Positions 18,452-26,804 of a stretch of DNA of 64,000 bases are shown in pieces. The position numbers were made by a program, and so were the translations under genes. The notes under the pieces were generated by a model. It was not told the origin of the DNA, ran no database searches, and saw only the letters and a program-made list of their open reading frames with translations. Each line of letters begins with the position of its first letter. The stretch's first letter is position 1. Source of the stretch: Nocardia brasiliensis NBRC 14402 (GTDB lineage: Bacteria > Actinomycetota > Actinomycetes > Mycobacteriales > Mycobacteriaceae); contig NZ_BAFT02000036.1 in assembly GCF_000308475.2 (NCBI RefSeq), positions 1-64,000 on the forward strand. The letters run 5' to 3'.

Positions 18452-18478
18452 TAGTACTTACTATTAGTTAGCACTAAC
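18452..18478. promoter_or_regulatory. Candidate HxlR operators in the divergent promoter
   Basis: Two adjacent inverted repeats, TAGTA-CT-TACTA (18452-18463) and GTTAG-CA-CTAAC (18467-18478), lie in the AT-rich 99-bp gap between the HxlR gene and the reductase gene. TACTATTAG-like sequence within them could also serve as a -10 element, so binding would block transcription in both directions. Confidence 0.55.
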
Positions 18479-18506
18479 AATCCGTACAGACCTCTGGAGG
18501 TAAGTC

Positions 18507-19358
18507 ATGACCGTTGCCGTCACCGCTGCCAGCGGACAGCTGGGCCGTCTCGTCGTCGAGTCCCTGCTCCGCGCGGGCGTCGCGCCGATCGTCGCGATCG
18601 TGCGCGATCCGGGCCGGGTGGCCGATCTGGCCGAACAGGGCGTGCAGGTGCGCGCGGCGAGCTACGACGATGCCGAGGCGCTCGACCGTGCGCTGGCGGG
18701 TGTCGATCGGGTGCTGCTCGTCTCCGGTAACGAGTTCGGCGCCCGAGTCGCCCAGCACACCAATGTCATTCGCGCCGCAGAGCGGGCGGGTGTGCGACTG
18801 CTCGCCTACACCAGCATTCCGCTGGGCGCCGACAGCCCGCTCATCCTGGCGCAGGAGCATATCGGCACCGAGGCGGTGCTCGCCGAATCGACTGTCCCGC
18901 ATGCGATTCTGCGCAACAGCTGGTACTGGGAGAACTACCTGGGCGGCCTCGCGCACACCGTCGAATCGGGCGTGCTGCACGGCGCGGCGGGCACGGGCCG
19001 GGTATCGGGTGCGGCCCGTGCCGACTATGCCGAGGCGGCCGCGAAAGTGCTCACCACCGAGGGACACGAGGGGCAGGTCTACGAGCTCGGCGGCGACGAG
19101 CACCTCACCTATGTCGAACTGGCCCAGGTGATTTCGCAGGCGGCGGGCAAGCCGGTCCGCTACGAGAATCTCACCGAAGCGCAGTACCGCACCACCCTGG
19201 TGCAGGCAGGCATACCCGAGGAGCACGCGCAGGTGCTCGCCGACGCGGATTCCGGCCTCGCCGCGGGTGCGCTCGATGTCACCAGCGGTCATCTGCAGAA
19301 GTTGCTCGGGCGGTCCTCGACCCCCGCGCTCGAGGTCTTCCGCGCCGCGCTCGCTTGA
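18507..19358 (+). CDS. NmrA-like SDR, NAD(P)H:quinone oxidoreductase (QorB-type)
   Basis: A 283-residue atypical short-chain dehydrogenase with N-terminal nucleotide motif VTAASGQLGRLVVESLL and VRDP in the phosphate-binding position. It then has LLAYTSIPLGADSPLILAQEHIGTEAVL and LRNSWYWENYL, hallmark stretches of the QorB/NmrA-like group. It probably reduces quinones or senses NADPH. The start is ATG 18507, supported by TGGAGGT about 8 bp upstream. Control by the divergent single-cysteine HxlR regulator suggests induction by quinone or disulfide stress. Confidence 0.92.
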   Translation: MTVAVTAASGQLGRLVVESLLRAGVAPIVAIVRDPGRVADLAEQGVQVRAASYDDAEALDRALAGVDRVLLVSGNEFGARVAQHTNVIRAAERAGVRLLAYTSIPLGADSPLILAQEHIGTEAVLAESTVPHAILRNSWYWENYLGGLAHTVESGVLHGAAGTGRVSGAARADYAEAAAKVLTTEGHEGQVYELGGDEHLTYVELAQVISQAAGKPVRYENLTEAQYRTTLVQAGIPEEHAQVLADADSGLAAGALDVTSGHLQKLLGRSSTPALEVFRAALA

Positions 19359-19400
19359 TCCGAGCGGCCGATTCGCTACTGCCGTAGCGACATTCGGCCT

Positions 19401-19440
19401 CGAACGGTGAGCTCTCCAACGTCAGAGAGCTCACCGTTCG
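19401..19440. terminator. Bidirectional terminator between the QorB-like and VOC genes
   Basis: A perfect 16-bp inverted repeat, CGAACGGTGAGCTCTC / GAGAGCTCACCGTTCG, around an 8-nt loop, placed between two convergent stop codons. Confidence 0.9.
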
Positions 19441-19450
19441 CGCTAAGTGC

Positions 19451-19828
19451 TCACACCCACTGCACGAGTTGCAGGATGATGCCGTTCGGGTCGTGCATCT
19501 GAAAGTAGCGCTCGCCCCATTCCTCGGTCTCGATCGGCGTCGCGATCGGCACGCCCTCGCCCTGTAGCCGGGCGTACTCGGCGTCGATGTCGTCCACCTC
19601 GAACACGACGAGCAGTCCCTCGCCCGCGCTGCCCGCGATGCTCGCCGGCTTGAAGGATTTCAGGCCGGTGCGCAGGTAGATGACGTTCAGGCCGGCGTCG
19701 GGACGCTCGAGGGAGACGAAGCCGTCGGCGGACATCTTCTCGGTGAATCCGAGGTGCTCGATGAGGAATTCCGCCGAAGTGCTCGGGTCGGCGACGTTGA
19801 GGGAGATGGCGGAAGCGGTGATGTTCAA
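19451..19828 (-). CDS. VOC-superfamily protein (glyoxalase/bleomycin-resistance fold)
   Basis: A 125-residue protein with paired beta-alpha-beta-beta-beta modules. It begins SAISLNVADPSTSAEFLIEHLGF and ends WGERYFQMHDPNGIILQLVQWV, the Asp-Pro-xGly and Glu/Gln metal-side motif of the vicinal oxygen chelate fold. The terminal metal-ligand Glu of many VOC enzymes is Gln here (LQLVQ), so it may be a ligand-binding (drug-sequestering) rather than metal-dependent member. A TetR gene is divergent, with an operator between them, suggesting inducible expression. Confidence 0.85.
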   Translation of the reverse strand: MNITASAISLNVADPSTSAEFLIEHLGFTEKMSADGFVSLERPDAGLNVIYLRTGLKSFKPASIAGSAGEGLLVVFEVDDIDAEYARLQGEGVPIATPIETEEWGERYFQMHDPNGIILQLVQWV

Positions 19829-19863
19829 GGGGTCCTCCTCGGGCTCGCGATTAACTCTATACT

Positions 19864-19878
19864 AAGTACGTTGTACTT
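19864..19878. promoter_or_regulatory. TetR-type operator between the VOC and TetR genes
   Basis: The palindrome AAGTAC-GTT-GTACTT lies 36 bp upstream of the VOC start and about 80 bp upstream of the TetR start. Both its place and its 6-3-6 form fit a TetR_C_1 class repressor dimer. Confidence 0.65.
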
Positions 19879-19957
19879 TGTAGAAGAATTCCCACCGGGT
19901 TGCACTATGACCCGCGTCACGCCGATACGATCGGACCGACCAGGGCGAGGAGGCAGG

Positions 19958-20737
19958 GTGACAGACGGCGCGACACGAGGCCGCGGCAAGCAGGACCGCA
20001 GCAGCGGGGGCGATCCCGTGCGCACCCTGGAGTTGCTGTGGCGGGTGCCCGGAACTCCGGTGCGCGGTCCGAAGCAGCGCAGCAGCGTCGATGCCGTGGT
20101 CGACGCGGCCATCACGATCGCCGACACCGCGGGTATCGAGGCGCTCACCATGCGCGCGGTCGCGACCGAACTCGGCATGACGCCGATGGCGACCTACACC
20201 TACGTACCCGGCAAGGCCGAACTACTCGACCTCATGGTGGACAAGGTCTACGGCGCGATGGCCCGGCCGGACCTGACCGAAATGCCTTGGCGCGCAAGGG
20301 TCACCGCGATCGCGGAGGAGAACCGCGCATTGCTCACCCGGCATCCGTGGCTGGCCTACCTGCCCACCACCCGCCCGCCGCTGGGCCCCGGCCAAGCCGC
20401 CAAATACGACCACGAACTGCGCGCCTTCGAGGGACTCGGCCTCGACGACGTCACGATGGACGCCGCGCTGACCTTCGTTCTCGGCTTCGTGAACTCCGTA
20501 GCGCGCATCGCGATCGACACCGCCCGCGCCGCCGCCGACAGCGACATGTCCGACCCGCAGTGGTGGGAGCGCGTCGCCCCGGTCCTCGCGCAACTCGTCG
20601 ACCCGGCCCGCTACCCGGTAGGTTCCCGCGTCGGCACCACCGCAGGCCAAACCCACAATTCCGCCTACAGCGCCGACCACGCCTACGATTTCGGCCTGGC
20701 CCGCATCCTCGACAGCCTCGCGGTCCTCATTCCCTGA
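19958..20737 (+). CDS. TetR-family regulator (TetR_C_1 type)
   Basis: A 259-residue regulator. The helix-turn-helix is AAITIADTAGIEALTMRAVATELGMTPMATYTYV, and the long C-terminal domain (RPPLGPGQAAKYDHELRAFEGLGLDDVTMDAAL...) is of the tetracycline-repressor C-terminal class. GTG at 19958 is preceded by GAGGAGG at 19947-19953; an in-frame ATG at 19907 would add 17 residues. It is divergent from the VOC protein gene and likely represses it and itself. Confidence 0.86.
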   Translation: MTDGATRGRGKQDRSSGGDPVRTLELLWRVPGTPVRGPKQRSSVDAVVDAAITIADTAGIEALTMRAVATELGMTPMATYTYVPGKAELLDLMVDKVYGAMARPDLTEMPWRARVTAIAEENRALLTRHPWLAYLPTTRPPLGPGQAAKYDHELRAFEGLGLDDVTMDAALTFVLGFVNSVARIAIDTARAAADSDMSDPQWWERVAPVLAQLVDPARYPVGSRVGTTAGQTHNSAYSADHAYDFGLARILDSLAVLIP

Positions 20738-20834
20738 GCGGGCAACGCCTTGCGCCGCAGCGCGCCGGCACATCATCGTGGCGGCGTCGCGCGATTTCGC
20801 ATGCCACGTCCCTGGGTGTCGGCTCGACCGAGGT

Positions 20835-21380
20835 TCAGACGCCGTCGCGTTGGATGCGCAAGGCGGTGATGGTGGCGGCCAGGCCCTCGTATTGGTTTAC
20901 CAGGAGGACGATTTCGATGAGGCTGCGTTCGTCGTAGTGGGTGGCGAGGGCGGACCAGTGGGCGTCGTCGAGGTCTCGGGTCTGCACCAGTTGGTCGACG
21001 GCGGCGATCAGGGCGCGGTGCTTGCCGGTCCAGCCGGGGGCGTCGGGTCCGGTGCGCAGCCGGTCCAGGATCTCCGGCGTCACGCCCGCTTTTTTACCGA
21101 GGCGGATGTGGTGGTCCATTTCGTAGTCGCACCCACGTAGGTGTGCGACCCGGATGATCACCAGCTCCGACTCGTGCCGGGGCAACCTGCCGCCCGGCAT
21201 GAGCTTGCCCGAATAGTGCAGCCAGCCGCGGAACAGCCCCTTGGTGCGGCCGAGCGTGCTGAACAGGTGCGCGTCCTCGGTGCCCGCGGCGCGGGACAGG
21301 GCCCGCCAGACCACCCAGTTGACCGGCCCGAGTTCTCGCAGCCGTCCGGGCGAAATACGTGGTCGCAGCGCTGAAACCAT
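20835..21380 (-). CDS. Carboxymuconolactone decarboxylase (CMD)-family protein, AhpD-like fold
   Basis: A 181-residue all-helical protein. The family core reads SELVIIRVAHLRGCDYEMDHHIRLGKKAGVTPE. Where AhpD-type peroxidases have a CxxC pair, this protein keeps only one Cys with Tyr-Glu after it, then His, as in the non-redox CMD subgroup. The C-terminal repeat HWSALATHYDERSLIEIVLLVNQYEGLAATITAL is also typical. A comparable gene (Rv0464c) lies next to ramB in M. tuberculosis, so this looks like its positional counterpart. The reaction is unknown. Confidence 0.82.
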   Translation of the reverse strand: MVSALRPRISPGRLRELGPVNWVVWRALSRAAGTEDAHLFSTLGRTKGLFRGWLHYSGKLMPGGRLPRHESELVIIRVAHLRGCDYEMDHHIRLGKKAGVTPEILDRLRTGPDAPGWTGKHRALIAAVDQLVQTRDLDDAHWSALATHYDERSLIEIVLLVNQYEGLAATITALRIQRDGV

Positions 21381-21677
21381 GGTCGGTCGGCACCTCCGCC
21401 GGATCGGTGAGCGGCCGCGCGGTGCCCGGCCGATTCGTCAGCCTACCGGCGAGTTCGCCGCGGATCGAGGTCTGCGCTCCCCGGGCCGGCCGGGTTCGGT
21501 GCCGAATTGCCTGCGCACCCTGGGGATTACCCGGTTACGATCGGATTCGTGGGCAGCTGGGCAGCGTGTGGGGGACAGCCGCAGCGCGCCGTGCCTTCGA
21601 CCGCGGGCCGTCGGCGCAGCGTATGCGACGGCACGCGGCGGTAGCCCGGAAGACGCGGAGAGGCGGACGAGCTCGAC

Positions 21678-22547
21678 ATGCTGGTGAGGGTCAGGCCCGG
21701 GGCGCAGCTCTCCGGTGCCGAACAAGAGTTCGTCGAATGCCTGCGGTCCTATCCGTCGCCCGCCCTCGCGATGGTCGATCTGCAGGTGGCCGAGCGGCAG
21801 ATCGACGCGGTGGTCTGGACGCCCCGCGGGCTCACCGTGCTGGAGGTCAGAGGCTTCCAACGCAGGCAGAGCGGCATTCTCAACATCTCCGCCGACGGTC
21901 CGTGGAAGATCAGCGACGCCGACGCCGACCTGGACGAACAGCCCGGCCGCCCGTCCGACCGACTGGAAAACGGCATGGTCGCGGTGAAGCACACGCTGGA
22001 GCGGGCGCTGCTCGACGCGGGACACGTCTGCGGTGCCGTGGTGCTGGTGCCGTTCCGCGGTGCGGTCGTCCGGCCGTCGCGCACCAATCTGCGCCCCGGC
22101 CTCGACGTGGTGGTCGGCAATGTCTCCGACGCCACCGAACTGCGCATCTATCTCGAAGGTTTCTCCGCCGGACCGCGGCGCTGGACCGCCGACCGGGTGA
22201 TCGGCGATTGCAACGCGCTCGGCCTCGGCGACCTCACTCCGTCGCGTGCGGAACTGATCGACGCGGGTTTCGAACAGGTGGCCCAGGAATCGCCGAGCGT
22301 CATTCCGCGTCCGCCCAAGCCGCGGGTCGAGCCGACTCCGGGCGTCGCGACCAAGCGACAGTCCTACGCGGGCTGGGGCGTTGTCGCCTTGGCGCTCGCC
22401 GGGATGGTCGTCGTGCTCGGCGTGATCGCGAACTCGCTGGTGCACGACTCGTCGCACCCACAGACCGAGACCAGCACCACGAGCCCGACCCCGTCCCCGC
22501 CGCCATATCACCCGACCTCGTGCTACCCGTTCCAGACGGATTGCTGA
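21678..22547 (+). CDS. NERD-domain protein with C-terminal membrane anchor
   Basis: The 289-residue protein has, near its N-terminus, the nuclease-related (NERD) pattern: Glu in GAEQEFVECL, then IDAVVWTPRGLTVLEVRGFQRR, corresponding to the D...(E/V)xK core of restriction-endonuclease-like folds. The usual catalytic Lys of ExK is not obvious (LEVRG), so nuclease activity is uncertain. A hydrophobic segment at about 232-255 (GWGVVALALAGMVVVLGVIANSLV) is followed by a Ser/Thr/Pro-rich tail with two cysteines, predicted to lie outside. The NERD part would face the cytoplasm. Its function is unknown. Confidence 0.75.
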   Translation: MLVRVRPGAQLSGAEQEFVECLRSYPSPALAMVDLQVAERQIDAVVWTPRGLTVLEVRGFQRRQSGILNISADGPWKISDADADLDEQPGRPSDRLENGMVAVKHTLERALLDAGHVCGAVVLVPFRGAVVRPSRTNLRPGLDVVVGNVSDATELRIYLEGFSAGPRRWTADRVIGDCNALGLGDLTPSRAELIDAGFEQVAQESPSVIPRPPKPRVEPTPGVATKRQSYAGWGVVALALAGMVVVLGVIANSLVHDSSHPQTETSTTSPTPSPPPYHPTSCYPFQTDC

Positions 22548-22717
22548 CCTGGACAGCATTGCGCGATCGCGCCGGAAGCGGCCGGTGGCTGCGGTGGTGG
22601 TTACCGTCTGGTGAACCCTTGGGCGGCTGCACCGTGCTTACGGTTGCGTAGCGTCGCCGCGGTACGGCACGCTGCGTTTGTACAACGTCAGAACGGCCGA
22701 ACCGTGGGAGGACCGTC

Positions 22718-24544
22718 GTGGGTCACTACAAGGCGAACGTGCGAGACATCGAGTTCAACCTGTTCGAGGTGCTCGGGCTGGACAAACTCCTCGACACCGG
22801 TGCTTACGGTGATCTGGACTCCGAGACCGTGCGCGAAATCCTGGCCGAGGTGAAGCGGCTGGCCGAGGGGCCGATCGCGGAATCCTTCGCGGCCGCTGAT
22901 CGCGATCCGGTGGTCTTCGACCCGGCCACCCACTCCATCTCGGTGCCGGACGCGCTGCGCAAGACCATCACGGCGGTGCACGAGGCCGACTGGAGCAGGC
23001 TCGGGCTGCCCGAGGGCATGGGCGGCACGCCCGCGCCCGCCGCGGTGGTCTGGGCGGTGCAGGAGATGATCAACTGCGCCAACCCGTCGGCGAGCTTCTT
23101 CAACATGGGCCCGGTGATGGCCTCGGTGCTCTACAACGTCGGCACCGAACAGCAGCAGCACTGGGCCACCGCCGGCTACGAGCGCGGGTGGCAGGGCACC
23201 ATGGTGCTCACCGAGCCGGACGCCGGCTCCGATGTCGGCGCGGGCCGCACCAAGGCGATCGAGCAGCCCGACGGCACCTGGCACATCGAGGGCGTCAAGC
23301 GGTTCATCTCCGGCGGCGACGTCGGCGACACCGCCGAGAACGTCTTCCACCTGGTCCTCGCCCGTCCGGAAGGGGCGGGTCCGGGCACCAAGGGCCTGTC
23401 GCTGTTCTACGTGCCGAAGTTCCTGTTCGATCCCGAAACGCTCGAGCTCGGCGCCCGCAACGGCGTGTACGCGACCAATGTCGAGCACAAGATGGGCCTG
23501 AAGTCCTCGCCCACCTGCGAGCTCACCTTCGGCGGCGACGTGCCCGCGGTCGGCTGGCTGGTCGGCGACGTGCACAACGGCATCGCGCAGATGTTCCAGG
23601 TGATCGAGAACGCGCGCATGATGGTCGGCATCAAGTCCTCCGGCACGCTGTCCACCGGTTACCTGAACGCGCTCGACTACGCCAAGCAGCGCGTCCAGGG
23701 CGCCGATCTCACCCAGATGACGGACAAGGCCGCGCCCCGCGTGACCATCACCCACCACCCGGACGTGCGGCGCTCGCTGGCGCTGCAGAAGGCCTACGCC
23801 GAGGGCCTGCGCGCGGTCTACCTGTACACGGCCGCGCATCAGAATGCCGATGTGGCCCAGCTGGTTTCGGGTGCGGACGCCGAGTTGGCGCACCGGGTCG
23901 ACGATCTGCTGCTGCCGATCGTCAAGGGAGTCGGTTCCGAGCGGGCGTATCAGTATCTGACCGAATCGCTGCAGACCTTCGGCGGTTCGGGTTATCTGCA
24001 GGACTACCCGATCGAGCAGTACATCCGGGACGCGAAGATCGACTCGCTGTACGAGGGCACCACCGCCATCCAGGCGCAGGACTTCTTCTTCCGCAAGATC
24101 ATTCGGGACAAGGGTGTGGCGATCGGCCACGTCACCGGTCAGATCGCGGCCTTCCTCGACACCAAGAGCGGGCGCTTCGACACCGAACGTGAGCTGCTGC
24201 GTACGGCTTTGGCCGACGTGCAGGCGATGGCGGCCTCGCTCACCGGCTATCTGATGGCGGGACAGCAGGATCCGGCCGAGCTGTACAAGGTCGGCCTCGG
24301 CTCGGTGCGCTTCCTGCTCTCGGTCGGCGATCTGCTCATCGGCTGGCGGCTGCTGGTGCAGGCCGAGATCGCGGCGGCCGCGCTGGCCGCCGAGGCGTCG
24401 GCGAAGGATCGGCCGTTCTATACCGGAAAGGTCGGTGCGGCAAGCTTCTTCGCCAAGAACGTGCTCCCGCAACTCACGGCGAACAAGGCGATCATCGCCG
24501 CGATTGACAACGACATCATGAAGCTGGACGAAGCGGCCTTCTAG
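22718..24544 (+). CDS. fadE5: Acyl-CoA dehydrogenase, FadE5-type
   Basis: A 608-residue FAD enzyme that oxidises acyl-CoA in beta-oxidation. The N-terminus [24 protein letters not shown] matches mycobacterial FadE5 (Rv0244c), and the length is close to its 611 residues. Motifs: [13 protein letters not shown] for [27 protein letters not shown], and the catalytic Glu446 in YEGTTAIQ. The extra C-terminal domain of about 150 residues is normal for this large subclass. The start is GTG at 22718, supported by GGGAGGA just upstream. Mycobacterial FadE5 accepts a wide range of chain lengths. It stops 2 bp before the convergent TetR gene. Confidence 0.93.
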   Translation: MGHYKANVRDIEFNLFEVLGLDKLLDTGAYGDLDSETVREILAEVKRLAEGPIAESFAAADRDPVVFDPATHSISVPDALRKTITAVHEADWSRLGLPEGMGGTPAPAAVVWAVQEMINCANPSASFFNMGPVMASVLYNVGTEQQQHWATAGYERGWQGTMVLTEPDAGSDVGAGRTKAIEQPDGTWHIEGVKRFISGGDVGDTAENVFHLVLARPEGAGPGTKGLSLFYVPKFLFDPETLELGARNGVYATNVEHKMGLKSSPTCELTFGGDVPAVGWLVGDVHNGIAQMFQVIENARMMVGIKSSGTLSTGYLNALDYAKQRVQGADLTQMTDKAAPRVTITHHPDVRRSLALQKAYAEGLRAVYLYTAAHQNADVAQLVSGADAELAHRVDDLLLPIVKGVGSERAYQYLTESLQTFGGSGYLQDYPIEQYIRDAKIDSLYEGTTAIQAQDFFFRKIIRDKGVAIGHVTGQIAAFLDTKSGRFDTERELLRTALADVQAMAASLTGYLMAGQQDPAELYKVGLGSVRFLLSVGDLLIGWRLLVQAEIAAAALAAEASAKDRPFYTGKVGAASFFAKNVLPQLTANKAIIAAIDNDIMKLDEAAF

Positions 24545-24546
24545 GC

Positions 24547-25428
24547 TCAGTCGGCGAGTAACTTCAGCACGACGGGTCGCGACAGCGTGCCCGATACCCG
24601 GCGGGCGAGTTGGTTGGCGCTCGCACCCGTCGCGTGTGCGTCGCGGAGTGCGGCGGCCAGCTCGTCGCGCGCGGCCTCCGCGGCGGCTTGTGCGGCGCGC
24701 AGGCGTTGCGCGGCGCGGTCGACCGCGGCGTCGGGATCGAGGGTGGTCTCGGGGTCGAGGTCGGTGGTGCCGCCGCGCGCTCCAGTGGTCAACCCGTTGA
24801 CCGGCTCCGCTTCCGGCTGGACGGCGGGCTCGCGCCGCTGATAGGCGCGCGGGAAGTTCTGCATCGCCGCGCGGGCGAACTCCTGCATGAACTCGCGGGT
24901 CGCGTCCCGGTCCTCGGCCGCGTCGCCGAGCAGCAGCCGGGTGGTCTGCGGCACCGCGAGACTCCAGTTGGACATGCCGCAGAGCGCGAGCAGCAGGTGT
25001 CCGGCGAAGCGCGCGTCGACGCCGAATTGGTCGATGGCCCTGTCGAATTTCTGCTCGTAGTGCTGGGCCCGCCACCCGTCGATGTCGTGCGCGTCCACCC
25101 CGCGGTGCAGTCCCTCCCAGAGCAGCAGGCGCAGCAGTTGCGGGTTGTTGTTGTGGTAGTCGAACAGCTTCGCGACGTAGCGGCCGGGATCGGTCTCGGT
25201 CAACGGCTGGACCACGTCCATGAATTCCCGCATGGTGTCGATCAGGATGACGTCGAACAGCTTGTCCTTGCTGCCGAACAGCCCGTAGATGCGTTCCTTG
25301 TTCACCCCGGCCGCCTCGGCGATGCGGTCGACCCGCGCCCCGGCCAGGCCGTATGCGGCGAATTCGTCGCGGGCGGCGCGCAGCAACGCCTGCTTCGTGG
25401 CGTCGCTGCGCTTCATCGTTGCCGTCAT
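24547..25428 (-). CDS. TetR-family regulator with an extra C-terminal helix-turn-helix-like domain
   Basis: The 293-residue protein starts with a normal TetR helix-turn-helix (DEFAAYGLAGARVDRIAEAAGVNKERIYGLF). Its ligand domain runs to about residue 190. An acidic linker (PEAEPVNG...DLDPETTLDPDAA) then leads to an Ala/Arg-rich helical tail, RDELAAALRDAHATGASANQLARRVSGTLSRPVVLKLLAD. This tail resembles the small resolvase/HTH-38-like modules of other actinobacterial DNA-binding proteins. Ordinary TetR proteins are 190-230 residues, so this is an unusual architecture. It is divergent from an MFS exporter, with a palindrome between them, and probably represses it. The start may be ATG 25428 or 25416. 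Confidence 0.85.
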   Translation of the reverse strand: MTATMKRSDATKQALLRAARDEFAAYGLAGARVDRIAEAAGVNKERIYGLFGSKDKLFDVILIDTMREFMDVVQPLTETDPGRYVAKLFDYHNNNPQLLRLLLWEGLHRGVDAHDIDGWRAQHYEQKFDRAIDQFGVDARFAGHLLLALCGMSNWSLAVPQTTRLLLGDAAEDRDATREFMQEFARAAMQNFPRAYQRREPAVQPEAEPVNGLTTGARGGTTDLDPETTLDPDAAVDRAAQRLRAAQAAAEAARDELAAALRDAHATGASANQLARRVSGTLSRPVVLKLLAD

Positions 25429-25452
25429 GGGTCCGACTTTACCAGCCCATTA

Positions 25453-25468
25453 AACCAACTATTTGGTT
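25453..25468. promoter_or_regulatory. TetR operator between the TetR and MFS genes
   Basis: The inverted repeat AACCAA-CTAT-TTGGTT lies in the 75-bp AT-rich gap between divergent start codons (25428 and 25504), an ideal place for one dimer to control both genes. Confidence 0.65.
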
Positions 25469-25503
25469 GACATTGTGGCGACCGCGGTCTTAATGTCGTC
25501 CGC

Positions 25504-26748
25504 ATGGCAACGCAGACACTTCTCGCGGCCGGCGCCCCGGCCACCGCGCCCACCCGTAGCGCCCCATCGCGCGCTCACACGGCGCGCACCCTGCCTGTTT
25601 TCGTGCTGTCCGCCTTGCTCGCGACCGGACAGATGTATGTCCCGATTCCCCTGTTCACCGCCATGAAAGCGGACTGGAACGTCGGCTCGGGCGTGATGAC
25701 CTGGATCATCAGCGCGTTCGCCTTCGGCTACGCGGGCGGGTTCGTGCTGTTCGGCCCGCTCTCGGATCGCTACGGCCACCGCAAGGTGCTGATGACCGGC
25801 ATGCTCGTGGCCGCAGTGGTCACGCTGTTGACCGGCTTGGCGTTCAGTGCGCCGGTGGCGGTCGCGCTGCGCGTCGTCCAGGGCCTGGTCGTCGGCTCGA
25901 TACCGCCTGCGATCATGGCCTATGTCGCCACCCGCATCACGCCCGCACACCGCGCGGTGGTGACCATGTCCATCGCCACCTCGTTCCTGGCGGCGACCGT
26001 GATCGCGCAGATCGTCTCGCAGGCGGTGGTCGCCTCCTTCCCGTGGCGCTCGGTATTCATCGCCTCCGCAATCGTTTTCGCGGTGCTCGCGGTCGCGCTG
26101 CGCAAGGTGATGCTCGAGGATGCCCCCACCGGGCGCGACCTGCCGCTGCGGCACAGCTATGCCGCGATCCCCGCGGTGTTCCGGCTGCTGCCCCTGGTCC
26201 CGATGCTGGTCGCGGGGGCGATGAGCATGGCGGTGATGGTCGGTATCTACACCGGTCTCGAACTCACCGGCGTGGTCGAGAGTTCCGGTGAACTGCTCAC
26301 GCTGCGGGCGGGCGCACTGCCGGTGATGCTGTTGCTGCCGTTGCTCGCGGTGCCGCTGGCGCGCCTGTCCAAGCACAGCCAGATCGTGCTCGGTGTGCTG
26401 GTCGCCGCCGCCGCGATGGTCGCGGCCACCTTCGAGGGCAGCCACCTCGCTGTGCTGACCGTGCTGCTCGCCGTGATGGTCGGCGGTCTCGGCGTGATCG
26501 CGCCGGCCGTCCTGCAGAGCGCGGGCGAACTGGGCGGTGAATCCCGTGCCGCCGCAATGTCGGTCGCCATGTTCAGCTTCTATGTCGGCGCCACCGTGGG
26601 GCCGCTGGTGGCCGCGGCCGCCGCGCCGCACGGGTTCGCGGCCCTGGCCTGGACGCTGGCCGCCCTGCTGGTCGCGGCGCTGGGCATGACGGTGATCGGT
26701 CTGGTCCTGCAGCGCCGCGTGCAGGCAAAGGCGGCGGTCCTCGCCTGA
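25504..26748 (+). CDS. MFS transporter (DHA1-type drug/metabolite efflux)
   Basis: The 414-residue integral membrane protein has about twelve hydrophobic segments. It has the MFS motif A in the loop after helix 2 (GPLSDRYGHRKVLMTG) and motif C-like small-residue helices (LVVGSIPPAIMAYV). The N-terminal 30 residues are Ala/Pro/Arg-rich and cytoplasmic. This size and motif set fit the AraJ/DHA1 exporters. It is controlled by the divergent TetR regulator through the operator at 25453. The substrate is unknown and is probably the ligand of that regulator. Confidence 0.88.
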   Translation: MATQTLLAAGAPATAPTRSAPSRAHTARTLPVFVLSALLATGQMYVPIPLFTAMKADWNVGSGVMTWIISAFAFGYAGGFVLFGPLSDRYGHRKVLMTGMLVAAVVTLLTGLAFSAPVAVALRVVQGLVVGSIPPAIMAYVATRITPAHRAVVTMSIATSFLAATVIAQIVSQAVVASFPWRSVFIASAIVFAVLAVALRKVMLEDAPTGRDLPLRHSYAAIPAVFRLLPLVPMLVAGAMSMAVMVGIYTGLELTGVVESSGELLTLRAGALPVMLLLPLLAVPLARLSKHSQIVLGVLVAAAAMVAATFEGSHLAVLTVLLAVMVGGLGVIAPAVLQSAGELGGESRAAAMSVAMFSFYVGATVGPLVAAAAAPHGFAALAWTLAALLVAALGMTVIGLVLQRRVQAKAAVLA

Positions 26749-26762
26749 GCATCGAAAACACA

Positions 26763-26794
26763 AGGCCGGCATCGCGATCCAGCGGTGCCGGCCT
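26763..26794. terminator. Terminator between the MFS gene and ramB
   Basis: A perfect 9-bp stem, AGGCCGGCA / TGCCGGCCT, with a 14-nt loop that can form a short inner stem. It separates two convergent genes. Confidence 0.75.
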
Positions 26795-26804
26795 CGTCGT
26801 GCGC

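Noticed and set aside
22688..25075. 795-codon minus-strand open frame opposite fadE5
   Set aside because: FadE5 motifs are complete on the plus strand, and the antisense frame also runs over the TetR gene in another frame.
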